Below are positions 50,546 to 61,600 of a stretch of DNA of 64,000 nucleotides, piece after piece; position 1 is the stretch's first letter, and each line of letters opens with the position of its first letter. Origin of the DNA: Yamagishiella unicocca. Taxonomy: Eukaryota > Chlorophyta > Chlorophyceae > Chlamydomonadales > Volvocaceae. Position numbers and translations under genes: made by a program. The stretch lies in contig BDSL01000003.1 in NCBI GenBank assembly GCA_003116995.1, positions 1,488,001 through 1,552,000 on the forward strand. The letters run 5' to 3'. The notes under the pieces are model-generated. The model saw nothing but the letters and a program-made list of their open reading frames with translations. It was not told the origin of the DNA and did no database searches.

Positions 50546-53500
50546 GTGCAGCGCGTGTTTGACACATGGGACGAAGAAACCGATGGGGGGCGATGGGGGG
50601 ACCGGGCCCAGGTGGCTGGGACCACTAGGAGGCCAGTGTTGCTGGGGAGGAAAAGGGAGGAGGCGGAGAGGCGACCCCGCTGCTGGCGTACGTCCAGGGA
50701 AGCCGCGCCGGCTAGCAGCTGCTGTGTAAAGGCGACGCGCGCACGCACTCGGGCGTGGTTAACCTAGCTGCATGACTGCCACTGCTCGGAGTGCACGTCA
50801 GGGGCTGGGTCGAGAATGAGTCCGAGTTCAGCCTAGCATCCCAGCCCTGCCTCGATGCGGAAGGGCCAGACTTCACGAGAAGTAGCTCACTGTATACGTT
50901 ACACAACTGTGGGTTCGATTCCAGGCAGTCGCGGACTGCTGCCTGGCACAGGGACCACACGGTCCCTTAGCACCAGCGCATCGCAACGCTCGTACGGCAA
51001 TAACGGATCCGCTTAGACACTGCAGTCCACGCACTAAGAACAGTGGCTAGAGCTAAATGACTACACTGTGTCAATCACGCACTGTGTCACGCCAGGCTGG
51101 TCCGGCGAGTCGAGTATACCGGCATGCTTGCCTTGCCTCGGGGGAGCGTCAGAAAGCATGGCTGTGTGTATGTTCGGCGGGGCTGTGTGTTGGGGGGGTA
51201 ATAGGGTGTCACGAAGGCAGCGCCGTGCAGGCGAGTAGATGCACAAAGGGGAGGAGGGAGGGGGGAGGGGGGCCGCCTACCCCGCCCTACCCTGGGCCAC
51301 ATCTCTTTTGCGCTAATGACGGAGCGCGGACCTGCGCTATGGCTGGCTGGCTGGCAGGGGCTGGCGTGGAGGTGCGGGATTTGGATTTGGGGGATTTGGG
51401 TTTGCGGGATTTGGGTTTGCGGGGTGGGAGCAACGGGGCCTGTGGTCTCGAGGGTGGGTTGCCGCGCTCCAGCTCACGGGTGCCGTACATGGCGGCCTAG
51501 CGTCGGCACCTATGGCAGTGGTGGTGGTGGTGTGGAGTTTTGGGCAATGGCCGGGTCCTCATGAAAATTGCAGCGGGGCGCAACTGCGATAGTTTACAAG
51601 CCAAACCGGTGCGGGAGGCGGAGCAAAATAGGCGGGTCGTTCCCCGGCCACCGGCTGGAGCTGCCTCCATCTTCCGCATCCATTTCGTCTCCAGCGGGGG
51701 TGCTGGACGCTATCCCTTGTTTCCGCTATTAGCCCTGTAGCAAGTGCTCGGAAGCACCGGTGCGGGTCTCGGGAGACCTCCTGGACCGCATTGCCGACTC
51801 CCTTGTGCTGAAGAAACAGACATCACGAAACACACACACACACACACACACACACCATCTCACCGTGTGTGGGGCCACCCATCGGCCCCCTGCCTAAGGG
51901 GGGGAGATGAGGAAACATTTGGTACACACGTTTGAAGATGAATGCTGCGTAGGCTGGCGCGGGCAGGCCACCAAACCCACGTCCTTAAAAGTCCTCCCTG
52001 CAGTGCCCAGCCCTCGTGCACGAGTGTTTTCCACGCAACCCTTCCAGTTGCAGGGGTCAGTACCCACTTCAGTCGCAGTCCAAGGATGGGGCACGAGGCA
52101 GCAGCCCAGCGCCAGTAGCAACGATAAGCAGCCCGGGTGGGACATAAAACCTGCCTTGCAGCGGAGCGGTAAATCAACCGAACTGCCCGCATTGCTGTGC
52201 ACCGACGTAGCATTGCGCTGCGAGCCTCCTCCCCCAAGGTTGCGCCCACCTCCTCCTCACCACCTTGTCCTAGCCACTTCCTCCTACCCCTCCCAACTCA
52301 TCAGCCCGTTCCCCGGAAACTGCATTTATGCGGCATCCGCCATGCGCATCTTCGCAACTGGGGAAGAACAACTAAACATTAAGCGCGCATCCAACACCCC
52401 GACCACGGGTTTTCCTCTCATACACCCCGACCTTCCATCCCCCCCGTGTACGGCATCCCACCAGCCATCCCCCACTACAGCCTCTTCAATGACCTCTTTG
52501 AAGACCAACAGGTATGAAGAAGGGCGAAAGAGAATGACGACCCAATGGGTGGACGGGTGGATGCGCCGCTGGCCCACCCCATCCGCATCTTCACTTTCTT
52601 CGTACGACAGGAGATCTGGTACGAGCGTACGAGAGGCCTCGCGCAAAATCGTTCCATCCACATCCATAGATACCCCCCAAAACTGCGAATGAAAAGTAAC
52701 GGTACCCAGTCAAACGAAGAACATCGCGGCAGCTTCGAAGCGCGCAGCCTCGGAAGCGAAGAGAATAACACGCACACGCGCCGGTCCTCTTGGTCCACCT
52801 CTTGGTCTGGAACCCACTGTAACCGTTACAACAACAACAGTGAATCGACAGTGGAACATGGTTACAAGGACCCACTGGAAACTTTGTTTCCTTCCCTTTT
52901 CCGCATTGTTTTCGGCCACTTTGTAGGGATCGATCTACGGCACTGCACTTTCTTGCGTTTGGGACCCACTGTTGCTGCGAAGCACTTGAAATTGGGGCCG
53001 TACCGGTCTGACTTCCCACGAAACGCGTCACAATTTGTAGGATTAGCAGGCCAGATTCACTAGTGACGACGATGGTGGTCGTGGTGGTGGACCCTTTCAG
53101 CCCGGATAAGCAGGAGGTGGCCCAGCTTGGTGCGGCGGACCCGCGGGTTGGCTCAGCAAAGGCAGCAACGACGCGGGGCCACACGGAGCGCCCCGATTCG
53201 AGCCAGATAGAGCCCTTACGCTGAGTGCATTAAGCCGCCCAGGATGCCATCATAGCGGCCTGTGTCGGCCCTGGAGGCTTTAGCGAGCTGGGCCGGCCGG
53301 CGGCCAGCACCACGGCCGCCAGGAGGTCGTCCAGCCATGTCCACCTCGTTCGCCAGGCGGTGGCGAGGGTGGCGGGGATGTGGACGACGGCGGCAGGGAG
53401 GCCGGCGGCCCTGCCAGCGGAGGCCCCCAGGCCATCGGAGGCGGGGGGGGCCTGGGGAGCGGCGGTACCACCGGCCGCGGGCGGGGGGGCGTGAGGGGGG

Positions 53501-53929
53501 CCCGGGCAGTGGCTGCCGCCGCAGCCTCTGCTGGGCCTGCGTGCTGGTAGACATCCAGGGCGAGGGCGCGGGGGCTCAGGCGCACCGTGAGGGGTCTGGG
53601 CCGCCGAGGACGTTCATGTTAAAAGGCAGGGGTGCCGCACACCCCAGGGTGCCGGCTGTGAGACGGCAGGATCACCACCCAGTGGCATGCGCCGGCACCG
53701 CGTCGGCGACACGGTAGTTGGCATAGGAAGCGGCAGCCGCGATCTGCGTCCGGACGTTGGTGCGGGAGAGCGCCAGCGGCCAGCTGGACAGAGCAGGCAG
53801 CCGGCAGAGTGGCCGCCGGCGAAGGTGGCCACCACCATTATTAGCGACCACCCACGGGCACACCATGGGAGCGGCGTCATCCCGCACAGGGGCGGGGGAC
53901 ACGAGGCAGCGTGGGCGTCCAGCCGCGTG

Positions 53930-54165
53930 CAAAGAACTGGACCGGTCACCGACCCCGCTACAGCGGATAATGGCATGCGTTCTTACAGAGTCCGCCACGG
54001 GAGCGTGTGGCAGCGGGTTCGAACTGTATAATCGACTCCACAACCGGACCGGTCGCCGACCCTGTGCTTTTGCGTTACTACAGGATCCGCCTCGGGTGCA
54101 GCAGTGTGTTCAAACGGTACAGTCGGCTCCATGACCGGACCGGTCGCCGATCCCGCGGGGCTGGG
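53930..54165. repeat. Divergent tandem repeat of about 110 bp
   Basis: Each unit carries GGACCGGTCGCCGA and, about 70 bp later, a GTTCGAACTGTA or GTTCAAACGGTA stretch and a CGGCTCCATGACC or CGACTCCACAACC end. Two full units and a partial unit are visible. The GTTCGAACT stretch resembles a tRNA B-box. Confidence 0.6.
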
Positions 54166-55023
54166 GGTGGTACGGTTCCAAACACAAGGAGCTGGCTGTG
54201 TGAAGTGTTGCAACGACCCTCAACGACGACCTGACCGGTCTCTTGATGTATTCGGTAATTACAAGAAGCAATAATCATGAATAATCAAAAGCTGGAGTGT
54301 GTTCAGGAAGAACGTGTACGGAGGCATGGAGCGATGCACCAGTAAGCGAATTGACCGGCTACCCGGTCATGACCGTGCGTGTTCCCGTGTTCCTATCCAA
54401 GAATGGCGACCAGCTTGCCAGTCATGGCCGTGTTCCCATGTTCCCGCCTTTAGTCTCTACAACAGGCCCGGGTGTGACGTACGGTAATTGGCCCGGCAAC
54501 ACAGGCTGGGCCGCCCCGCCACGAATGCCCGCGAGGGCGTTATTGACCCTCCCTGGACTCCAGGGGCTGCGATGAAAGCACGCGCCAGACGCGATCCTCA
54601 TCGCACATCGAAGCTGCGTCCGACCAGCAGCGGGGAGGGGCGCTGGGTCCGCGTCGTGGCGGACACGTCCCTGGCTTCTCCTCCCACACGTCGTCCCGCC
54701 TCCCGCCTGGCCGGCACCCCGGGCCCCACATGCGAAGGTTCCGCGCGCCGCGTTCGCCCCTCACCGACCCAAAGGGCCTGCAGGGTCGTGCCCTGCCTAA
54801 GGCATACTCAATTACAGCGCCTTACGTTGCACGTGGAACACTACAGCACCCCCACACTTCATCGCCCTTGGCTTGTCGGCCGTGGATTCGCGGATTATCC
54901 CTTACCCCCACAGACATAAAAACATACACATACACGACACACCCGTACACTGCCAGCCTACGCTGGCGGAGAGACGCCGCCAGGTTTTGTTTCGTTCGCC
55001 ACACCGTAACCGCCGCCATCATC

Positions 55024-57697
55024 TCACGTTGTCGCGCGGTAGATGTTTTTCGCGTGGCCATGGCCTTGGCCATGGCCGTTGCCCCCGCTGGTCCTCGCCC
55101 CCGCCCGCAGCGGGTCGCCGTCTTCGTTATCGTCCAATTGCCCCGACGAGGCGCCGGTGGCGCCGGCGGCGTTGGCAGGGCTGCTGGGGCCGCCGGGGCT
55201 GGGCAGGCCCCCGCTGCCCGCCCTGCTTCCCGACAGCGTGCTGCTGCCGATCTTCTTGAAGCTGCGACTCATCGTGAGGGCCATCGTCTTGAGCGACGAC
55301 TGCCGCCTGCTCGGGGACGGCGGGAAACGTGGAAGGCCACGCGCACTGACCCTTAAAAATCGCCGGGCGACCGCCGTGCAGGCACATTGTGCACGGCAGC
55401 ACGGTGCGTTGTACAGCATGGGCGAGGGAGGAGCGCGTCCGCAAAGCCGCCTCCGGCGGCCTAGCCCCGCACCTGATCGAGTTGTAGTGTATGGGCGCGA
55501 TGTAGGTGAGGAATATCTCCCGGTCCAGCTTGCGTTCCTCCGGCTCGTAGGTGAGGTACCAGTGGTCCATTTCGCTGGTGAGCACGTGTACCGTCATGCC
55601 GAATGAGTCACACACGGCGCGCTGGGGGGGGTGGAGGGCAGGGCAAGGGAGTGGGCAGTGTAGCGGTTAAGCGTCAGGTTGCGGTCAACAGCCCTGTCTG
55701 TCCGCCAACCTACCCAGCCAGGCCTCCCTGTCCTCCCGCAACCCCTTCCCAAACGTGTCCTTCCCCCACCTCCCCACCTCCCCGCTCCTCACTCCCCGCT
55801 CCTCACTCCCCGCCCCACTCTCCCCCACTCCCGGCCCCACCCACCAGCGTCAGCTCGTCGCCCCACGTGCCGCTCCGCCCCATCTGCCGCACATACTGGT
55901 CGAAGTCCTCCCCGAGGAAGGCCTCGAAGGCCTCCCGCTCCTCAAGGATGTGCGCCACAGCCTGCCGCCGGATGGCGTCATGGTGCTCCTGGGTGCCGTA
56001 CAGCTCGTTGCTGATGGAGCGGAACTGGGGGCGCCCGGCAGGGGGTTCGAGGACGACCCGTGGAGGGGGTTGGGGCCGGGAAGGGGTTTGAGGGGAGGCG
56101 ATGGGGAGGGGCTGGCCGCCGCTAGCCGGGTCCGAGCCCTCATCCCGGGCACCTGCCACGCCCTCTCACCCTTCCATTGGCGCGAAACACCGCGCCCCGC
56201 CTCCCCTCACGACCCCTCCGCCCCACCTACTCCGCTCCGTCCCGCCCCCCACCCGCCAGTTCCCAGCGCGCGCGACCAGGTGTCCGCAGCCTATGCGCCA
56301 GCTACACTTGCCACGTCAAGTAACAGGTTGTGTTCTGCAACCACCCGGCAGTTCCTTCGCCAGTGCCGACCTGCGGGTTTCCTGCCTTACCCACCTGGCA
56401 GTTCCCGTCCCCCGCCACGATCAGCATGTCCAGGTTGAGCCGCTCCAGCCGCTCGCGCAGCCGCTGCTCGTGGCTCTTGTAGCCGCCCACCCGGTTGGTC
56501 CTCTCCGCCGTGATGAGCACCTCCAGGCACTTGCGGCTGTGGGTCCACTGCAGCCCTGCGGCGAGCACGGGGCCGGGAGCTGCCAGGTGGGTGCGAGAGG
56601 AAAGCCGCAGGTCGGCACTGGCGAAGGAGCTGCCGGGTGGGGGGCGGGACCGAGCGGAGGAGCGGGTGCAGGGCGCCACCAGGCGACCACACTGGCCTGG
56701 GCCCGCATCGCTCCTCCTCCTTCCGTGAGACGACCCCTCCTCTTTCCGTGAGACGACTCCTCCTCTTTCTGGGAGACGACTCCTCCTCTTTCTGGGAGAC
56801 GACTCCTCCTCTTTCTGGGAGACGACTCCTCCTCTTTCCGTGAGATGACTCAGTGCCAGCGCCCGTGTCCACGCCCCTGAATGGCACGCTCCTGATTGGC
56901 CCCACAAAACACATCACCCTCCTCCCCAACGGCCCGCGTCCCCCGTGGCCGCCCCTCCGGCCTCCGACCGGCACCCGCAGCCGCCCCAGGCGGCGAGGCT
57001 TGAGGCTCCGGGGCTCTGCGGTGCGCGTTTGCTTACGCTCTAGTCAGCCTTGCGAGCAGCCCAGCAACCCGGGACACCACCGCCCCGCAGCACGTACGGC
57101 AGCCGCGCCCCGACGACTAGCACTTCCTCGCGCACGCGCCGCCTCGGGTTTGTTTCCCCGCCTAACTCGCCGCCGCTCACCCCAGCTGCCCCGCTGGGAA
57201 CCCGCCCCCCCCCCACCTTGCGGCGCCCGCACGCTCTTGACCCGGACGAACCCCCGCTTCTGCGGGCCGTGCCCCTCCTCCCACGGGCTGGAGGTGCCGG
57301 ACGAACTGGTGCGTCCAGACCTCCCCGGCTGCCCGTTTGACGACGAGGTGCCTGCCTGGGCGGGGGCGGGGGCTGCTGCCGCGCGTGCAGCCGTCGCCGG
57401 CCCGCTTGCGCGACCGGCGGCAGTCGCGTGGACTGGAGAGCCGCCGCTGGGACTGCCAGCGTGATTGCCGTTACCGCTGCGCGGGCTGTTGGCCTCATCG
57501 ATTAGGGAAAGCTCGAAGTCGAGGTTGATGATGAGCTGGTCACGGGGGGCAACCAGCGGCTCACGCAAGTGGCTGAGCTGGCGGTGCAAATCCGCTGCGC
57601 GACCCCGTAGCGTTGAGTCCTCCGGCACAACGGGTGGTGCGTCCTCATCCCGACTCACGGCAACGGCCACAGCCTTGGGGCGCAGACAGAGGTTCAT
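55024..57697 (-). CDS. OTU-family deubiquitinating cysteine protease
   Basis: Five exons join in frame: 57697-57217, 56555-56395, 56024-55845, 55621-55473 and 55306-55024, giving 417 residues. The OTU domain runs from about 205 to 325. The catalytic loop is GDGNCQFRSISNELYG with Asp210 and Cys213, followed by VRQMGRSGTWGDELTL, and the catalytic His lies in IAPIHYNSI (about His319). This arrangement matches the plant OTU subfamily whose members end in a VHYNAI-type motif. The enzyme should cleave ubiquitin chains; linkage preference is unknown. The first 160 residues are mostly Ser/Gly/Ala-rich linker. A helix (SHEQRLRERLERLNLDMLIV) precedes the domain. The C-terminal 95 residues are disordered and end in a His/Gly-rich segment. 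The gene is divergent from the PHD/GNAT gene. TTACA at 54812 fits a poly(A) signal. Confidence 0.88.
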
Positions 57698-58620
57698 ACC
57701 GTCCGCCGTCCAGCGTTTTAATCAATGTGCTTTTGTGAGTTACGGAATGTTGTAACGTCGTGTGATGATGATCGAGCTCTACGCTGACGGTCAACGACAC
57801 CGTTGGGTCATCCAGCGCCTTCGCAGGCGCCTACCCTTATTATTTTCATACTAAGTTCTTGTAAGTTGTGGGTTTTCGTGTTTCACGTGATGGCTAACGG
57901 CCGTGTAGCTTAATGGACTGCTAAAACGAGTCGTCGACGGGAGCGAAAGAGTCGGATGCAGGCCTCTACGTGATGAAAGTTAGGGGACATAAGTTTGTTC
58001 CTAGCGAACAGCACAGCTGCCGTGAGCCCGTGACGCCGCCTGAAGTGGATATCGTACATCCTCTTGTACCGTGCGTGCCAAAGCATGACGACCCATGCAT
58101 GTCTACAGCTGCACAAATCAACCCGCTTAGCTTAAGCGGTGCGCAAGTATGCTTCTGAAAGACACTGATGCCTGTTTTGCCGTCCTTAAGACGGTTGCCC
58201 TACCGGATGAGCTCGTGCGCTCGGCGAAGGCGGTGTTCGCCACGTTGCTGTCCTTCTCCAGTGGGATTTTCCCACTCGCAGTCATTACACCCATGAGAGG
58301 CGGCGCATCCGGTGGCCGCGGGGCACCGCCAGGTGGGTCGTCACCCATCACACGCTCCTATTCCCCGCCACCTATCATGGTTACGGTGTAACTGCTCCAT
58401 GTCACCTCAATTTGAGCCTAGACCGTATGCACGGTCCTGCCCCTTCATCGCCCGTGGTGACTCTTGACGGCACTCCCAGCGCGCGCCCGCGCCCGCACGC
58501 ATAGCATGCACATCCCTGCGCATCGTCGTACCGTCGGTGCCGCATCATGCTGATGTGAAATCCGAAATCACTCTCCGCCCCGGTCGGACATACGCCCCAA
58601 GGCATACTCTCAGATTAGCC
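57698..58620. promoter_or_regulatory. Upstream region between OTU and PHD/GNAT genes
   Basis: 923 bp between the OTU start and the earliest plausible ATG of the PHD/GNAT gene. AT-rich at 57720-57900. A short plus-strand frame of 80 codons (58149-58391) and an overlapping minus-strand frame have some coding character but no supporting domain or splice partner, so neither is called. Confidence 0.4.
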
Positions 58621-61600
58621 ATGCAGGGAACACGGCTGCGCGTCAGGCGGCCGCCCGCCGCCCGCGCCTCTAATTGCTGCTCATCCTGCCCCTGCCCGTT
58701 TCCCCAACCGCTCGCAGGTTCCCATCGCGCCGCGGCCCTGTTGCAGCCGGCTAGCGACGCTCCCGTCAGGCGAGCAGCGGACAAGAGCAGCGCGCCGTGA
58801 GTTCGCGTGCCCCACGCCGGCTGCGCTGCCGGCGGCAACAGCACGCCGCCCTGTCCCGCCGTTTCTCACCGCCTGCGCCGCGACCGGGAAGCCTAACGTC
58901 GTCGTACAGTGCCGTACAACGCTGTACGGAACATCGCTTTTTGAGGCGTTTGTCTTGGACCTCCTTCCCTGCTCCCCGACATACGTGGAGACTTCAGGCT
59001 TACAGTACGCCAGGTCGCCCTTTCGTCCCTGGCTGATGCGGGCCCGACCCCGCTCCCCGGCCCCTCGCCCCCTCGCTGATAGGCCGCTGTGCGCTGGCTG
59101 CCGGAAGCGCCTGACTGCCGCGGACCTGGCCCCGCAGCCCTCGACCGGAGCGGGCGGCGCTGAGGGGCCGGGGTTGCTCGAGTGTACGGCGTGCCACCGC
59201 TGCTTCCACAGCCGCTGCCACGGGCAATGGGCGGCGGAGCAGCGGCGGCAGCAGCGGCGGCGGCAGCAGCAGCGGGGCCCGGCGGGGGAGCTGGCGGCGG
59301 CGTCTGGCGGCACCCCGACGGCAGCGCCGGCGAGGCAGGAGGCGGGGGTGGAGGAGGACGGGGACTGGTTCCACAACGCTGATTGCTGGCAGGTGGGTTG
59401 GAGGGTGGCGTGAAAACCGGTGACACGAAATCGACAGGATAGTGGGCGCATGGTGGGTTCGAGGGAAACCCGTGGATGTCCGAAAAAAATCGTTTAAAGC
59501 AGAAGTTTTGAGATGCATGCGGGAGAACTGGGTTGGGGATACGAAAGCCGAAGGTCGTAATATGACCTTTGGCGGCTAAGCTATATCGGCTACGGCGAGA
59601 CGAAAGGAAGCGAGGACCCCGCGCGACGCACGTAAACTTTTCGCAGAACCGGTTTTGGGCGCTAGCAGGAGAACTGTGGGAGTTGGTGCGCTATGGGAGA
59701 GCGGACATCGCGGTCCGGTCCCAGTCCCAGTCCTAGTCGGAGTCCCAGTCCCGACCCGCCCGAATACCGACCAGATGCGTGAGGAAGCCGGTCATTACCA
59801 GAGAAGGTCCGCGGTCGTCCAGGAGAGGAGGCCGAAGCCGCGCCGCGCCGCCATGGGGGACGCGAAAGCCCAGACGCAGGTCCCGACGCCCGCAGACAAG
59901 AACGCAACGACTAGCAAAAAACTACCAGAACAGAGGCCCAACCCAGCGGCGGAACTCACCTGACCAGGGCCCAGAGCGGGTGGGGAAGGCGGTCGACGCG
60001 AAGCATGCGGGCAAGGGGCAGCAGGGGGCGTTAGGAACAACATCCAGGCGCGGAGCGGGTGGACAGGGGTCAAAGCAACGAAGAGGCCCCAGCGGCGCGG
60101 CGAAAGAGGCGGAGGCAGGAAAGGGGAGGACGGATATACGGGGAGACGGGGACGCGGGCTGGTACGGCGGCGTACGGCGTTGTACGGCGGAGGCCTGTAT
60201 GACGGAGGGAGGAAGTGAGAAAATATGGGGCGTGAAGATGCGGGACAGGGGGGCAAGGCTAGCAGGCGAGGAGACGGGATACCGGGGGGAGGCAGTGCGC
60301 GGTCCGGGCTGGTCGGATCCCCACAGCACTGCCACAGCGAGGACGGCGCCGCCACAGTGCGACGCCGGCGGCTAGGGACGCGGGGGAGAGCGGCGGTCCG
60401 GGCGGGGAGGGGGAGAAGGGGCTGTGGGAGGAGACAGTGTGCGAATGGCGGGTGCGCGGGTGGGCGAAGGGGCGGGGGGGGCGGAGAGCGTGGCGTCGGG
60501 AACAGTTTCCTAGGGGTGTTTCGGTCGCGGTTGGGGGGGTGTTGGGGGCGTGGAGGGGGCGGAGGGGCTAGCGCGGGATGAGGTGCGGAGGGAGGGAGGG
60601 GGCGCGGAGGGAGGCCGGCGGCGTATTACAAGTGCGGGGTACGCTGGGGCGACGGCGGCGGGCGCGGGCGGCGGGCGGCGGGCGCCGGGGCTGGGTGCTG
60701 CGGCTGCGGTGGCTGCTGGACGCTGGGGGTGGGTGCTGTGGCTGCTGGACGCCGGGGCTGGGTGCTGCGGCTGCTGTGGCTGCTGGACGCCGGGGCTGGG
60801 TGCTGCGGCTGCTGTGGCTGCTGGACGCCGGGGCTGGGTGCTGCGGTTGCTGTGGCTGCTGGACGCCGGGGCCGGCAGGGGGGTCTGGGGCTGCTGGCTG
60901 GCCCGACGAGGTGTGGGCCCCGCCGCTGGTGGGCGCAGCGGCGGTCAGGTAGAGCGGAGCCGGCGGAGCGAGAGCGCGACGGGCCGGCAGGGAGGGCAAA
61001 GGCGGCGTAAACCACGCCCACAGGGTCAGGCTGGGCCAGCAGCTGATCCTGAGCAGGCTGGCCAATGAAAGCCAGACTCTCGGCCAGGAGAGCGGTGAGG
61101 GCCGCCGGTTGTTGGAGCGGGTTGCCGCGAAGGATCCGGAAGATCCGCTGAGTTTGTGTAGGCCAGTTGCTGCGGAAAGCGGAGGTTGTGAGCCCGAGCG
61201 CACTCGCGACTTGGACGGCATGGTCGTCTGGATGCTGGTCCGGAAGCGCTTGCATATGCGACGGCCGGGGACGCGTGGTGCAAACTAAAACCTAGAGTGC
61301 TTGCAATATGGTTTGATTTGAGGAAACGGGAGCGCCGGGGCGTAAGGTGCGGCGCGCGCGCGTACGGCTGGACGGCCCGATGAGAAGAACGGAGACTGTG
61401 GCACAAGAGTACCACAGCAAAGACACACACGGCCTCTGGCCGCCCCAGCCAGAGTTAGAGCCGCGCCAATTGACGCCCTCCTATTGGTTGGGGGGTTCGA
61501 GGGAAACCCGTGGATGTCCGAAAAAAATCGTTTAAAGCAGAAGTTTTGAGATGCATGCGGGAGAACTGGGTTGGGGATACGAAAGCCGAAGGTCGTAATA

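Larger units (their letters stand above)
50445..55023. other. Gene-poor stretch with repeats; no confident gene
   Basis: After the ABITRAM-like 3' UTR (TGTAA at 50725) no splice-consistent gene was found. Present are a tRNA-like B-box (GGTTCGATTCC at about 50911) with a nearby A-box-like sequence, a (CA)n run at 51833-51858, a low-GC block at 52.3-53.05 kb with short coding-like fragments, and a GC-rich block at 53.2-53.6 kb with an Ala-rich minus-strand frame. Divergent ~110-bp tandem units (53930-54165) and a dispersed repeat at about 54875-54905 (TCGGCCGTGGATTCGCGG) complete it. Transposon remnants are the simplest reading. The poly(A) signal of the OTU gene (TTACA, 54812-54816) is at its right end. 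Confidence 0.45.

Noticed and set aside
51907..52692. 261-codon plus-strand frame starting with ATG
   Set aside because: Composition is Ser/Pro/Arg/Thr without periodic structure or domain, and part of it conflicts with better-looking splice fragments in another frame.
53216..53585. Ala/Pro-rich minus-strand frames at 53.2-53.6 kb
   Set aside because: Three overlapping frames are open in GC-rich DNA, none has a motif, and no splice continuation was found.
57895..57965. Possible tRNA near the OTU start
   Set aside because: GTGTAGCTTAATGG resembles a D-arm but no T-arm or acceptor pairing follows.
58127..58391. Overlapping 75-80 codon frames on both strands
   Set aside because: Both are short and mutually exclusive, and neither joins in phase to the PHD exon or shows a domain.
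59455..60375. Basic 102- and 198-codon frames in the duplicated element
   Set aside because: Lys/Arg/Gln-rich with no domain; the identical frames in both copies reflect the DNA duplication and not selection.
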